Origin: Effrenium voratum
Taxonomy: Eukaryota > Sar > Dinophyceae > Suessiales > Symbiodiniaceae
NCBI GenBank assembly: GCA_963377175.1
Contig: CAUJNA010003035.1
Coordinates: 677,185 to 741,184, forward strand
DNA length: 64,000 nt
Direction: 5' to 3'
Positions 32,026 to 43,976 of the stretch are shown here, one piece after another; position 1 is the first letter of the stretch; every line of letters starts with the position of its first letter. The notes under the pieces were generated by a model. It worked only from the letters and a program-made list of their open reading frames with translations, ran no database searches and was not told the origin of the DNA. The position numbers and the translations under genes are program-made.

Positions 32026-32304
32026 TTAAAGAAATCTCCGGCAATCCGAACGCCAGATGTCTTCCGTCTTTTCCACGTGGCTTCGAACTTTGACGCAGCG
32101 CAAAGATCCATCTTCAAAAGAGAGTTTTGCCTGCCGCAAACGGAGAGCCAGGCGAGGAAATAGAGCAACTCTCCAATCGACCTTCTCCTTCAGCGGCTTA
32201 CTGTGCAAACCCGCGGGCGATGCCTCGGCTACTCGGCCGCTCGGCGTCTCAGAGCTCGTTGGCTCGTCGTTTTCCAAACCAACCGAACTCGGCGCGCTGT
32301 CCAT
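32026..32304 (-). other. Isolated 92-codon open frame
   Basis: Starts MDSAPSSVGLENDEPTSSET and ends KTEDIWRSDCRRFL-stop. The composition is protein-like, with moderate codon bias, but two other minus frames are open over the same bases and splice signals are lacking. Its right end is some 30 bp from family A copy 4. Possibly a decayed gene or element fragment. No family recognised. Confidence 0.25.
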
Positions 32305-32335
32305 AAAGCCCTTCGGAGACTGGGCCGGAGGTCCC

Positions 32336-32471
32336 TACTGTGGATGGGCGAGATCCATTTCGCACCACCGTTCAGAAACCCTGGAATCATTCGATTCCCT
32401 GGAAAATACCAACAAACAATGGTTTCAACCATGGTTTTTGAGGTGGTGCAGGATTTCGTCCATCCACAGTA
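32336..32471. mobile_element. MITE-like element, family A (copy 4)
   Basis: TACTGTGGATGGGCGAGATC at the left and GATTTCGTCCATCCACAGTA at the right. The middle is longer and slightly asymmetric. Confidence 0.85.
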
Positions 32472-32916
32472 CCATCCGCACACGATCCAAGGTTTTGCCT
32501 TCCAAAGCTCTCCCAGATTCTTGGTGCCGGATAAAGAAGTAGCTTCATTTGTGGCGGGTCAACGCCGTATCGCAGTACGTTCGATCCCGCCCAGCAACAG
32601 GATGAACATTTGGGTAAAATGAGGATGGTCAAGAGTCATGCTTGAACCCACCAAAAGGGGAAGAATAGAGACTAAGGGTCCAAGCGCCAGGTTTTGGGTC
32701 GACACAGGCTCCGCGCCAAAGAAAAAAGGGAACCACAGAAAACCAACACTGTTCCTGAGGTTTGGTGATTTCCTGGAAATGGGTTGAAGTTACCACTCGG
32801 ATCTTCCTAAGACCCTCCTGATCCCACCTGGCACGAGCTACATGGGTCAGTACCCTGGTTGACAAGTACCCTAAGTAGGAAGTGCCCTAAAGCCCCACTT
32901 CGGAGACTTTTTAATG

Positions 32917-33020
32917 ACCATGGTCAAAGTCCCGTACCCCCAGTGAACATCCCAATCCCCACTAAAATGGAGGGTGGTGCACCTACCCCAAAATGGTACC
33001 ATTGGTTTTGACCCACAGCC
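32917..33020. mobile_element. MITE-like element, family E (copy 3)
   Basis: CCATGGTCAAAGTCCC ... CAGTGAACATCCCAATCCCC ... GGTTTTGACCCACAGCC. Confidence 0.7.
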
Positions 33021-34014
33021 TTATCACCAGAACCCCAGCTGGTCATCCAAGTAGCCAAACTTGTCTTGCCCCCTACAATGCGGCAAGACCATGGACTTAA
33101 AAAGATACTGGTACATGTGTAGTCGTTCCCGAATCCACCTGGTGGATTGAAGAACAGCGCTCAAGAGTAGCCGGGTCCTCGATCAAAATCAACCAGGGGT
33201 CCTGCGGAACATCCTGGGTTCCCATCACTCAAAACTAGTGTGCAACGTGTGAAGCCCCACCCAAAAAAGAAAAACAAGTTGCTCAGGCTAGTGAGCCACT
33301 CGAAAAGTAAGGCATAGCTTAAGTTGCTGAGGGTACTGAGCCAGTTCTTCGAGAGTGTAAGGGGCAAACAAGTATAGCTGAGTTGTCTTGGAACCAAGGT
33401 GAAACCCGGCAGACACCCCCGTGCCCAATGACCCAGCCTGGCTCTCCTGGAAAAGCAAGGTCATAAAAACCACACAACAGTTTTTTTCAAAAAAAAAGAA
33501 AAAAAGAGCGGAATGATGTGGGGCACCTTGCGCTTTTCTTTGGTTGCTGGCGGTTTCTTGGTTTTTGTGTTGCTTTGCTTGCAGTTTCCCGTAAAACCAA
33601 CGGAAAGCGCACCCCCCCCCCCCCGGTCCGCAGAGATGGCGATCGAATCGATTGAATTCTCCGAAATAGTTGGAGTCCGTGTGTGTGGCAAAACAGACAA
33701 GGAAACAAACAAACAAACAAGCCAGCAAACAAAAAGCAAGCAATCAAACAGAGCATCAAAACAAACACATGAACTCAAGGAGTATCCCCAAGAGCCCTGC
33801 GACATCCCCGGATCGTGCCAAATCCGCCACTCCAAACTCCAAGCACGGCTGTTGCAAGCAGCTCAGTTGAGGCCGAGAACGTTTCTCCCTGCTATCGTCC
33901 ACGTCCTTGTCCGAAGCCATCGCATCATCATCCTAGGGCACGAAGGCGTGAGTATTTTCTTGTCGATTCTCAGGAGGGAATGAATTGGGATGGCGCCTAT
34001 AAGCCATCCCTTGT

Positions 34015-34148
34015 GGGGTGGGTGCGTGGGTGCGTTGGTGCGTGGGTGCGTGGGTGCGTGGTTTCGTGGGTGCGTGGGTGCGTGGTTTCGTGGGTGCGTG
34101 GGTGCGTGGGTGCGTGGTTTCGTGGGTGCGTGGGTGCGTGGGTGCCAG
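34015..34148. repeat. GTGGGTGC octamer array 1
   Basis: About sixteen copies of GTGGGTGC with GTGGTTTC interspersed at intervals (GTGGGTGC-GTGGTTTC-GTGGGTGC). The regular interspersion suggests a higher-order unit. Translations give GCVGAWVR strings. Confidence 0.92.
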
Positions 34149-34264
34149 GTGGTCCATGATTGCAATGCTGTTCAAGGGTACGTGAAGGCTTTTGCAGGCC
34201 AAGAAAAGCCTCTTAGCTTGCCAGCTGGCTAGCCAACAGAAGGTTGCCTGCAGGGTGTTCTTGG

Positions 34265-34530
34265 CTGGGTGCGTGGGAGCGTGGTTTCGTGGGTGCGTGG
34301 GTGCGTGGGTGCGTCGGTGCGTGGGCGCGTGGGTGCGTGGATGCGTGGGTGCGTGGGTGCGTGGGTGCATGGGTGCATGGGTGCATGGGTGCATGAGTGC
34401 ATGAGTGTATGCGTGCCTGGGTACTTGAGTGCATGGCTGCATGGTGCGTGGGCGTGTGGGTGCGTGGGTTGGGGGGGGGGGGGGGGTTGCGGGGATGCGT
34501 GGGTGCGTGGGTGTGCGGGTGCATTCCTTC
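34265..34530. repeat. GTGGGTGC octamer array 2
   Basis: Some thirty copies, starting with the same GTGGGTGC/GTGGTTTC mix, then drifting to ATGGGTGC and ATGAGTGC, and ending in a poly-G run. It is separated from array 1 by about 116 bp of unrelated sequence. Confidence 0.92.
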
Positions 34531-35086
34531 CTCTCGTCCTTCAGCCCATTCACCCAGGTGTGTGCGTGTATTGCTTGGAGGAATCAAGTCCTGGCTACCA
34601 AATGCCTTTTGTCTTGCCCCCTAGTCGCTTGCGGCGGAAACCACCAGGTTCAAGGAAGGTTGATGGCTTCCCCTCATGCGGCCTATGCGTAAAATTATCT
34701 TCCCCAAAAAACAACATCGTCGGGCGTATCAATTCTTAGGGGAAAGCGCTTCCGTTTTATCCCTCATTAGAATCAGGGAAGCTAGCAAGAGTTCTTGGGA
34801 AGACCATCTCCATCTCAAGGAGACCTGTCTGCCACGATGGTTGGAAAGAAAAAACATCGCGCATCTTCAAACTCTAAAAATGCCACTGTTCTCTATATAC
34901 ATGGGTGTTTCTTGAAAAACACAAGTTTGTTCGTTCCGTTTGCCTTCCCGTTGAAATGACCACGGTCCACAAGTTTGAGAAACCCTCAAATATCAGCTCA
35001 TTGAGGTTTCCCTTTTACAAGGGGGATCATTCAATTATGATACCGGCGAGGCTCCAGGAACTTCGGGATTCACCTGCAGAGTACGG

Positions 35087-35467
35087 CTAAAGCGATCGGC
35101 ACGTATATTGTTTTTGCAACCCTGGTTTAGTTAGAAACCGAAGGAGACAACGTACCAATATGGCTATCATTTTTGATGAGGAATACCCTCCCAAATGTTC
35201 GGTGGCCATAAATCCCAACCGAAATGATGTCCAACAGAGTGTCCTCAGTAAGAACTCACGCCCATATTCTACTGCATGTTGATCCATTTGAGGCTCAGCC
35301 AAAGAAGTCATGGCAACTGGGTAGGTTTCCCCATGATGATTCATGGCCATTTCAGATCCTTTGTGCCCAATGCAACCAATACAGACCACATAGAGAATGG
35401 TTGCTTGGTTCCCCTGCATCTGTAAATGAGCCTGCCATGAGTGTTGGAAAGTGCGCTGGAACTCCAC
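35087..35467 (-). other. Isolated 126-codon open frame
   Basis: Minus frame from MEFQRTFQHSWQ to KQYTCRSL-stop, including MDQHAVEYGREFLLRT after a CTGAGCCTCAG|A acceptor. EYGREFLL faintly resembles the YGRDVFLL step of CSD proteins and could hint at a decayed CSD, but codon bias is absent and the plus strand is open for 90 codons over the same bases. Unassigned. Confidence 0.2.
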
Positions 35468-35497
35468 GAATTCTTTCCTGGGCTGCCCGTTTTTAGA

Positions 35498-35580
35498 TCC
35501 TCTGCTAAAAGCGACGAACTGTTAGTGGGTCAAATGGAAACTACCACTTCACCTGAAAACCTAAAAAGCTAAGGAACCGG
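35498..35580. repeat. Dispersed repeat, family H (copy 3)
   Basis: AGATCCTCTGCTAAAAGC ... TGTTAGTGGGTCAAATGGAA ... CCTAAAAAGCTAAGG. Confidence 0.6.
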
Positions 35581-36947
35581 ATGGTTGGGAGCCACCAATT
35601 TTCTCTTCTGTTTTGAAACAGCCCTCAGGTGGCACTTGAATGGACCTTGGCCCTGGCCCGAAAAAGCGCGGCAGATGGGACCCGAAAAAGCCGTCCTGGC
35701 AGCACCAGATGGGGTACAGCTCACAGCTACAGGAGCCCACCTGTCAACGCCAAGATGTGGGGCTGTGTCGTTTGTTTCAACCCCGTCTTGGAGGTCTCAA
35801 GCTCACTGGCCTCAGTTTTGATGGCCCCCAAAACAAGTCCCCAAACTTTCTATTTGCCACTAAAATGGTCTTCCCAAAAAGTCCAAAAAGTTTAAAGTTC
35901 ATGAACTCAGGAAGTGAAGGCCGAAACCTAAAGGACACCCCATCTTAGGGGTCCATAAAACTCTCTAAAAGTGAGCAAGTACTCCACTTGGCCATGCAGT
36001 ACTCCAAAAATCATATGCTCTGAGTCTCCTTTGTATCTAATCTACCCTAACATCTAACATCGGTCAAAACCCTACGATGCAGACCTCAATTCGAAAGAGA
36101 AGCCAAATCCTGAATCCTCCTGGCTTTGTGCCAAAGGTTCACATGCGTTACATCTGGCTGGGCTCCATCATACGCCGTTTCGGTGGAACCCACCTCCTTC
36201 CGACCTAAGACAAATCACCAGCCACCAAAAAGGGCCATTTGGCCTTTCCATAAGGCGAGGCTGGCAATTCACAATCCACAAGCTCCGAATCAAGAATTCC
36301 TAAGAGATCATGAGCGCGTGTCAGCCCATCGCGCGAGGCACCTGTTACTTGTCCAGAGGGATAGAGGACCCCCCCCACACCCCGCGCTCCCTTTCGGTAG
36401 CTCCAAAGGATCGGTTTTTCTTTCCCAATGGGATCGTTTCTGGGAGCGTCTCTGGGCGACTTGGGCAGAGCACAATCTTCCACCAGGCGTGCCTCAAAAA
36501 GATGAAATCCCCAAAATGGCCCCTAGATAAGTGGAACCAGAGATAGCTCTTACATTTTGAGCCGCCATGTCTCGACCCAGTGGGTCCCGCCAAGCCCCCC
36601 CCCCCCCAAACCCCACCAAACAGCTCTGGAAACACGGGCCTTGAGCGCACAGCAGGGCTCCATCGGTCCCAAAATGGCTGCCCAGAATGGCGATTTTCGG
36701 ATGGAAAAAGCGACTCGGCCGCGAAATCAGGGGGATTCACTTACCACAACAATGGCTTAGGGTTACAATAACCATTGCTTGCCATTCAGGAGTTTCATCT
36801 AAATTGATTCAACCATGCTTCGTTAGAGGTTTACAAAAATGCTTGGATTCCCTCTGTGCAGACTCGTCATAGTTTGCCTACGCTGAAATATACATAATTT
36901 AGGAGGAGCCTCCAAACAAAATGATTTCATTATGGCTCACTTCCTGA

Positions 36948-37238
36948 GTGAATTGGCTGGACAAGGTAATCAGACGTGGTGTTCACCACCGGGATGTTCT
37001 TCTCAAGCTTGAAGTCAAGAAAGTGCGAAGTGCAGATGGAAAGGACCTACTTGGACAAACTGGAAAACATGTGGCAAGCCGGAAATGCGAAGGCTCTTGG
37101 GAGAAAAATGCGCGTGACTATGTGGGATTTGCAAATAGTCAATTTATAGCTCTGTGTGCTTGTGATCCATGCATTAACCCTCTATGGGCATGGGGAGACT
37201 ATACTCGAATCTTGGAGAGTGCTACCCGCCAAGTGTGA
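36948..37238 (+). other. Isolated 96-codon open frame
   Basis: Reads MNWLDKVIRRGVHHRDVLLK ... SWEKNARDYVGFANSQ ... TRILESATRQV-stop. It looks protein-like but has A/T-rich third positions unlike the exons of genes C, M and D, and a neighbouring frame is also open. It might be a fragment of a mobile-element protein. No family recognised. Confidence 0.25.
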
Positions 37239-38254
37239 TCAGACCGATCTTTGCTTGCTTGCAGACTATGAGCCAAAAGGCGCCTGACACCAGCGCAAGC
37301 GCTTTCAAAAATGGGGGGGGCTTCGGAAATGGTTGGTTTCCCGTTTCTAAGATGACTTCTACCCCGAAACCGAGGGTAACGGGGCTGCCCCTTGTAGAGT
37401 TGCTGTTGAAAATAATCAATCACATAAGACACCATCCTGAAGAGGGCTCTGGTCCCATTTTAGGAAGCTCCACCAATGTGCGCCAGGTCTCCCTTGCATG
37501 TCTGGTTCTGCCAGATTCCTGAGGCGCTTTTGTGGTATGGACCGTTTGGTAGACAGTACTTATGGTGCTTGTGCGTCCGCCAACCCTTTTGGGAGGGATC
37601 TTCGCCACTTAAGGCGACAATGGCTATGTGTCTGCGCCTTTCTGCTGCCCAGAAAGTCTGCTTGGCGTTTGAACCCTCCCAAGAAAGAACAAGAAAGCGC
37701 GCAAGGGCAAATCCAAGAGAAAAGAACACAAGGGACTGCTATTCCGCCCAAACACACATCAGGTTTGGTTTGGACGCGATTTTGCAGGTCTAACGAACCT
37801 CAAGCCTCTCCAAGCCCAAAGTGGCACGAACACGTGGCGGCAGGACCGTACGACTGCTTGATGGCCTGCAGCGCAATCGTCGTACAATGAGGTGTGCCCT
37901 CAACCCAACTTTGACTCACAGGAACTCACATGTTTGTTGCTACTTGCAAGAGAAGATGGAGAAAGCCAAAAAGGGCAAAAATTAAATGGTGACCCAAAAG
38001 TCTGGCAATGTGACCCCTAGGTTTTACCTGGTGGTTTCCCCTGCTCGAGAAGAAAAATGGTCAGTTGGGGCGTTGGGAAAATACAGGGGCGTCATCTCTG
38101 GCTGAAATCTAGGGATATGTCCCGAACGCATGGACCAAATCAGCAGGGAACCAACTTCCTGTGCAGAGGCGCATGCTTGTTCAAGGGTACCTTTCTCAGC
38201 TTAAGTGAGTCAAATGGTCTACCCAGAACCTTTTATTTATTACAAAGGCGGCCG

Positions 38255-38321
38255 CAGCTAGTTATGGTTGGGATTGTCCCCTACTAACCTTCATCTGCCC
38301 GGGTTTTGATTGTGGCTCAAG
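38255..38321. mobile_element. Partial MITE-like element, family F
   Basis: Right half only: GGGATTGTCCCCTACTAACC, then CTTCATCTGCCCGGGTTTTG and ATTGTGGCTCAA. Complete relatives are at 46478-46581 and 62779-62921. Confidence 0.6.
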
Positions 38322-38571
38322 TCAAACCAGAAAGAGAACCATGCTGGGGTCCTGTGACATAGAGCAAGCTTCACCGGACTGGGTTGCTCTCATTTCACCC
38401 CAACTCGTTGGGAGACCAGACACCAACAGGGATGCCCTAAGAGCAGCTGTTGGGAAGGGGGGGGTCCCTGTAGAGGTTCCCTATGTCAAAATCCATTCTT
38501 GGAGCTGTAGAGTGAAACCAAAGGAAACCGACCATGGGTTGTGAATGACTGTTCACATCCTGAGTCAGCAC

Positions 38572-38630
38572 CTCTTTAGGGTGTTGTTTCCCAAAGGCAG
38601 CGAGCTCCTCGTGGAATATTGACTGTTCAC
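38572..38630 (-). CDS. Gene D exon: CSD 3, loop after RNP1
   Basis: Acceptor GTGCTTTTGCTCAG|G; GT donor AAAGAG|GTGCTG. Reads EQSIFHEELAAFGKQHPKE after a cysteine split with the previous exon (GFIA-C-EQS). CSD proteins of this type have GYGFI.CE..F..FG[KR]D between the RNP1 and RNP2 strands, and the F...L..FGK spacing fits. Phase 1 in, phase 0 out. The next exon should begin with the V-F part of RNP2. Confidence 0.62.
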
Positions 38631-38909
38631 CTGAGCAAAAGCACGGCCTGAACAAAACTCGGCCCACAAAGAAGGAGGTGCACCGAAGAAGATATCTTCA
38701 GATTCTGTTTCATGTTAGTCAAACTCGTGGAGGCTCCAGAAAATGCCTCAAAGGGAAGAAAAGGATGGTAGGCCTGGCTGGGGTCCCTCTACCTGCAACT
38801 CTGATTGGGTCTGTGTCACGGGATGTGGACCCCCAAAATGGGGGTCCGCCGGCCACCACGCGGCCGAAACCCTCGCGCAAACAAAAAAAAAACCCGGGGC
38901 GCACGTTGC

Positions 38910-38946
38910 AGGCGATGAAGCCGTAGCCTTGCTGCGGCCAGAAGCC
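38910..38946 (-). CDS. Gene D exon: CSD 3, RNP1
   Basis: A 37-nt exon reading GFWPQQGYGFIA, the RNP1 motif of the cold-shock domain. Acceptor CAGCGACTCAG|G in phase 0; GC donor GCCT|GCAACG in phase 1, splitting the conserved cysteine. The preceding microexon supplies YQGVLK. Third positions are G/C almost throughout. The frame stays open beyond the donor (NVRPG), so a GT donor at CCGG|GTTTTT is possible, but its phase does not fit the next exon. Confidence 0.75.
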
Positions 38947-40381
38947 CTGAGTCGCTGGAACCGCGAACCCGCGCAGTGGAACGCACAGCATACGGCGGAT
39001 CGGGCGAGCGGTCGCGGCACTGGAAAACGCGGTCGCGGCCGGGTGCCTGGAGCTTTCTGGAGGGGATAGCCGGATACCCTCCCTTAAGCCCCAATATTGA
39101 AGCCAGGCACCACATCCTCTTGCCAAATGGTCTTGGGTGCTTCGGCCAGGATACCCCTAGATTTGTTGAGCCTAGCAAGAGAAACGATAAGAAAACCCAC
39201 CCTTGTAGGGGGCTCCTCGGAGAGACAGACCCTGTTGTGATACCAACTGGGTCCTTCCCACGACTGCTTCATCACTTTGAAGAGGCTTGGTTACCTTGGT
39301 ATCAAAGAAAAAACCAACCTCTACAGCATGAAACCCCACTCGCCAGCGAGGATCTTCTCCCCAATGGTTGGTTCCCTTGTTTTGTGATCTCCGTCGAATT
39401 TGGGGTGTCATGTTGGCTGACCATTGGGGTGTCTTCCAGTATCCCAGGCAGTCCTGTTGCCAAATCCTCTTTTCGTCGACCAGTGCGGGTGTCACACCAA
39501 GAGCACATCGGAATCACGGTTCGGAAGGAAACCCTATATTTGAGGTTGTCTTACAATACGGGACCCAAGATGGCTGGAATTCTTTGGTCGTCCGTCCTTT
39601 TAACCACTCAGAGAGGCTGCCATCAACAAAAGATATACCCAGGCAAAAGCTCCACCTGGCTCGCCTTTTGGTCTCCGAAGAGGGACAACAGTGGGACACA
39701 CAGGGTTCCTATATGCCCACCCTAACATCCCGCACCCAAAATGGTGACGTGAGAAACCAGAACCAAGAGAAATTTCCTGGCACGCGAGAAGTGCAGAAGC
39801 CCCCTCAAAGAGGCTGTCAAGAGGCCTGGGAAGTCTTGTTTGAACAACCTGCAAACATGCTTGCACCTGCTTTGAACCGACCAGTCGCTTGAACAAGCTC
39901 CTTTTTCGGAGCTGCCAGGAAAATGCTGACCGAACAGACTTCACAGTCACTGTTCCGTTGAAAGGCGGGACTTGTAAAATAAACTGCGGAAATCTTCAAG
40001 GCACACTTTGGATGCGCTCAAAACGTGGATCCGCAAACCCCCTGGGGCACTAAAGCAGTACCAAAAGAGTACCAAAAGAGCACCAAGCAACAGGCGGAAT
40101 CCATGAAGTTGTTCTAGAATGCTTCCAGTCACCACTACAGTGCGCAGACAGGGTGTGGTACCTCTAGGTTTTACATGATGCTTTCCCTCGTTACCTGTAG
40201 TCCCAAACTTGAAGCATTGGGCGAAGTTCTGCAATGGGTTCCCAAGGCACCTGCGGCATGAGGCCCAGAGCTTTCCCTTTTTCCGACGGGTGAGCGCGTA
40301 TTGAGGCCTAGTGAATTGGAACGGGGGTACTTCAAAGGCAAATGTTCGTCATGAACATAAGATTATAGAGACTGGCCAGCA

Positions 40382-40468
40382 GAAAGAGAGACAGAGACAG
40401 AGACAGAGACAGAGACAAAGAGAGAGAGAAAGAGAGAAAGAGAGAGCGAGCGAGAGAGAGAGAGAGAA
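40382..40468. repeat. (GAGACA)n/(GAGA)n microsatellite
   Basis: Purine-rich run, first GAGACA hexamers, then GAGAGAAA. It lies on the donor side of the 20-nt exon of gene D. Confidence 0.93.
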
Positions 40469-40537
40469 TGCGTGCGATTGAGCCACGTTTTCTGGTGCAA
40501 CAATGGAGCCATGTCTGTACAAGGGCCACCCCCGCGC

Positions 40538-40557
40538 CTTGAGGACGCCTTGGTAGC
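40538..40557 (-). CDS. Gene D 20-nt microexon: first strand of CSD 3
   Basis: Acceptor GATTTCCCGAG|GC and GC donor CTCAAG|GCGCGG. Reads YQGVLK with phase 1 in and 0 out. It fits between the linker exon (SEK-C) and the RNP1 exon (GFWPQQGYGF), giving the classic YxGxxKxF start of a CSD. On its own 20 nt proves nothing; the case rests on both phases and the domain pattern being satisfied. Confidence 0.65.
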
Positions 40558-41525
40558 CTCGGGAAATCGCGAAAAAAACGGCTCCACGCGGGCGGGCGAG
40601 AGCGCGGTCAACGCTCCACGAAATGGCCATGGAGAATGAGGACCTCCCCAACTGAACCATGTATGGTTCTTCATTTTACAAACTCACTGGCTGAGTGGAT
40701 GGCCCAAAAAAGTCCAAACTCTATATATTTGCCACTAAAATGGTCATCCCAAAAAGTTTAAAGTTCATGAACTCAGGAAGTGAGCAAATGGTTTAGTTTT
40801 GCTTGATTTAATGTTAACCCCAAATGAATAACTTGCTTGATCTATGGTTGATTAGTAGGAGAGGGAATCCTTCACGTTTGCGGGTGACACCTCCCCCGAT
40901 TCGTAGGATGGATGTGTTCGTGGGCTCCTGTCACCTCGGCAAGCATTGCCAAATGTCTACCCCAAAAGTGCCGGCCGCTGTCGAGAGGAAGCAAGCAGGA
41001 ACCCTGGCAGCGGTACGCAACTATATAAGGAAACCATGTGAGCCACCGGCGAAGATTTTGAATATATCCCATGGAAAAATGGGTGAGGCCCACGGTTTGT
41101 GGGCCTATAGACCACTGGACATTTGTACCGAACCTCATGTGTCATTTACATAAATAGTAGTAACTATCCTGGTTCCCTACTAAAATGGCTTGCCTCGATC
41201 CACTAGAACCTCACCAAAATAGAGAAAGGGTGAATGTTCCGTAGCAAAGCTGGCTCTCCAAACCACCCGTCACTGGGCCATAGACTAGAGCGTTCCTGTG
41301 GCTTTCCCATTGGACCACTCAGGATGCTAGGCTCAGCCAGGTCCCCGCAAAACCACAGACATTCGGGAGGCAATGTCAAACCAGACGACTGCGTTTCGGT
41401 CGATGCGTTTCGGTCGACATGTCCCTTGAAAGCATCTTCGAACACGTCTGGGTCCCCCGGCGCTCTGTGAGCCCTGACGGGGAACAAAAGGACTGGTTTC
41501 CCAGCCACGGTTCTTTTCCGGGTCA

Positions 41526-41636
41526 TACCGTGGATGGACGAAATCCAATGCGCACCACTTGGAAACCATGGGTCAAACGGAATCGAAGCATTCCATGGTT
41601 TCTTAGGTGGTGCGAAATGGATGTCCATCCACAGTG
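41526..41636. mobile_element. MITE-like element, family A (copy 5)
   Basis: TACCGTGGATGGACGAAATC ... GGTTTCTTAGGTGGTGCG ... TGTCCATCCACAGTG. The middle is shortened. Confidence 0.82.
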
Positions 41637-42252
41637 CTAAAGGGAAATGGCAACCCTCGAGAAAAAGGCGCGAGCTGGAAAATGCAGGGCTCTTGGTGAA
41701 GCTGTTGAAGCTAAACCAACCACGGAGCACTAGTATGTTCAAGCCCTGAAAGGCATCAGGATGTCAACTAACGTTTGGAGTCACTTATTATATACTAAGT
41801 TAGCTCTTCACATAAGTAGGTCAATGACTACAGTAGTGTCAATCAATCCATCCACTGAGGTTCTCACCTAGTTCTATCCAAGTCTGAGTTTACCCCCAAT
41901 GGCACGGACCCCATTCAGAAATTATGCTTTCCTCTCGCGGGACCCCTCTTTCAGGTTTGCATGTTTTTGAGAGGGCAGTTTCCACGGCAAAGGGGTTCAA
42001 CCCCCAATCCCCAATCCAAGTCACCAATGGAGGGTTGCCCGATTCAACGCGACACAGTCGAAAATATGCGAAAGTTTTGATGAACTAGGACATGCTTGGT
42101 TTGGCCCCGTCTTAGGAAAATGTTGACTCAACCTCATACAGGATGTCTGATGAACACCATGGCAGGTACCAACTGAAACCCATGACGTTGCTTTTGTCAC
42201 TCCGCATGTCCGCAGTGGGTTTGTCTTGGGACCACCCCAAACAAGCCTGCAC

Positions 42253-42271
42253 TGGGGGGGGGGGGGGGGGG
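42253..42271. repeat. Poly-G run
   Basis: Eighteen or nineteen consecutive G. Confidence 0.95.
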
Positions 42272-43497
42272 TTGGGGTCCAAAACAGAAAATAATACCCG
42301 CCGCCGTCCGCTGCGAAGCTTGCATCACAACCCGGAAAACGGCCAGCCAAACGAGTCAAAGACACCCTAAAAGTCGTCACCTCCGGTAGCAAGTTGGAAA
42401 ATAAAGGAAACATGAAAGGGCAAAGGGGCAAAAGGTTCAACAGTCTGGCGAGAGGAAACGCCCTGCGTTCTTTACAAAGCAAACCCACCCCAGATTGGCA
42501 TTGCACACTTCCCCGTGGCAAGTGTATTCAGCACCAAAAAAGAATGAACACGCCCTTTCTGACCAGCCCCCCCACCCCCCCTGCTTTGCTAGAGCATGCG
42601 ATTCAGGAGTGCCCATGGGTTCCTTTGGAGACTGCCTAATTGGACCAATACATAGGTTCACTTCTCAAAACGTAGTGGATTCTGAATATGTTTCTTCATA
42701 AAGGGGAAAATGGGTTACCATACATGGAGATCCAATCATTGCGGTCACCCCCCCTCCCCCAATGAGCCATTTTCAAAAAAACCCAGTCAGGATCAAAAGC
42801 TGCAGGGAGAAACCCAAAAAAAGAATCCACAGAACCCCAAGCATCGGGCTCAACGACGGCGGGGACTCATCCCACCCTCCCCCCCCGAGCACGGCCTCCC
42901 TCGTGGGCCTGGCAAGCCAGAGTGGCCAAGGGAAGAAGCTGGATTCAAGCTGCAAAAGGGAGGACACCCCAAGAAGCGGCTTGGTTTCTCCTTTAGTCCC
43001 TTCAAAAATAGACATACAAGGGGTCTGCCCTTTTGGAGAGAGCCCTATGGGAGAAAACATGGGGGGCCCTATATTTAGCCACGACAGTCCAAGCCTTTGC
43101 CACCTGATCGGTCTTCCAGGAACTCACGAAGTGCGCGAATGGAAGGATGAGATTCACGCTCGAACCAACAAAAACCCGTAGACTCCACATGTTCAACAGC
43201 TTACCCTCCCTCAGCCCGACATGAGACTCCAGGTGACGCTTCCGAAAATGCTGTAGTTAAAACGAAGCCTATCGCTAAGCAGAGGGTCCACCCTGTCTCA
43301 AGATAAGCATGGTTTGCCATCGTTAATTGTCCAGAACTACTCATAATTTTCATAAAACAAAGTTTAAAGCTCGTGTTCCTAGGTGTGGGTTTTGGGCTCG
43401 GCGGCGAGAGCAGCCGCTGCTTTCTCAGCAACAGCTTCAGCTTGCTCAGGTGCTTGGGGCCTTGATGGTTTCTCTGCCGTGCATCTGGGCTGTCCTC

Positions 43498-43575
43498 AGA
43501 TCCCCCGCTAAAAGTGACTAGCTTTTAGTGGGTTAAATGGAACCACTAAACACTAAAAGGCTAAAAAGCGGGGAT
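43498..43575. repeat. Dispersed repeat, family H (copy 4)
   Basis: AGATCCCCCGCTAAAAGTGA ... CTTTTAGTGGGTTAAATGGAA. Confidence 0.65.
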
Positions 43576-43976
43576 GGCTGGGAGCCACAAAGACATGGCA
43601 GCGGCCTCTTCCGCGATGTTTGAGGCCGGTCCTTTCTGATCGACTCTGATGGCCCCTTTTTAAAGCGGAAAGTCACCTCAAAGCGCCGCGTCGACTTCCC
43701 AGGTCCCAGCACGCCCATAACCCACACACTTTGGATGAGAGTTCTCACATCCCGTGCGGACGCTGAGTTTCAACGACTTCCGGTTGGCTCCCTTCGTCGC
43801 GAATGAATGGGGTCTGGTCTCTAAAAGACCAAGCCCACTGGTTCAAACCCCGGGCTTCCTAAGGCTCAATCTGTCATTTTGCTTGACAACATTTTCTGTT
43901 TTACCGGAAAAAAAAGAGAGAGAAAACAAGTAGATTAAAAATACAAATAAAAACATATTCGAAAGATTGGCACGGC

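Noticed and set aside
36655..36700. Resemblance of CCCAAAATGGCTGCCCAG to the reverse of the dinoflagellate spliced leader
   Set aside because: Only the AAAATGGCT core matches; the rest of the 22-nt leader and its donor are absent. No spliced-leader gene was found in the window.
38976..39725. A 250-codon plus-strand frame
   Set aside because: Third-position G/C is not raised, it overlaps repeat text, and it starts beside the true minus exon at 38.9 kb. Homology search would be needed to revive it.
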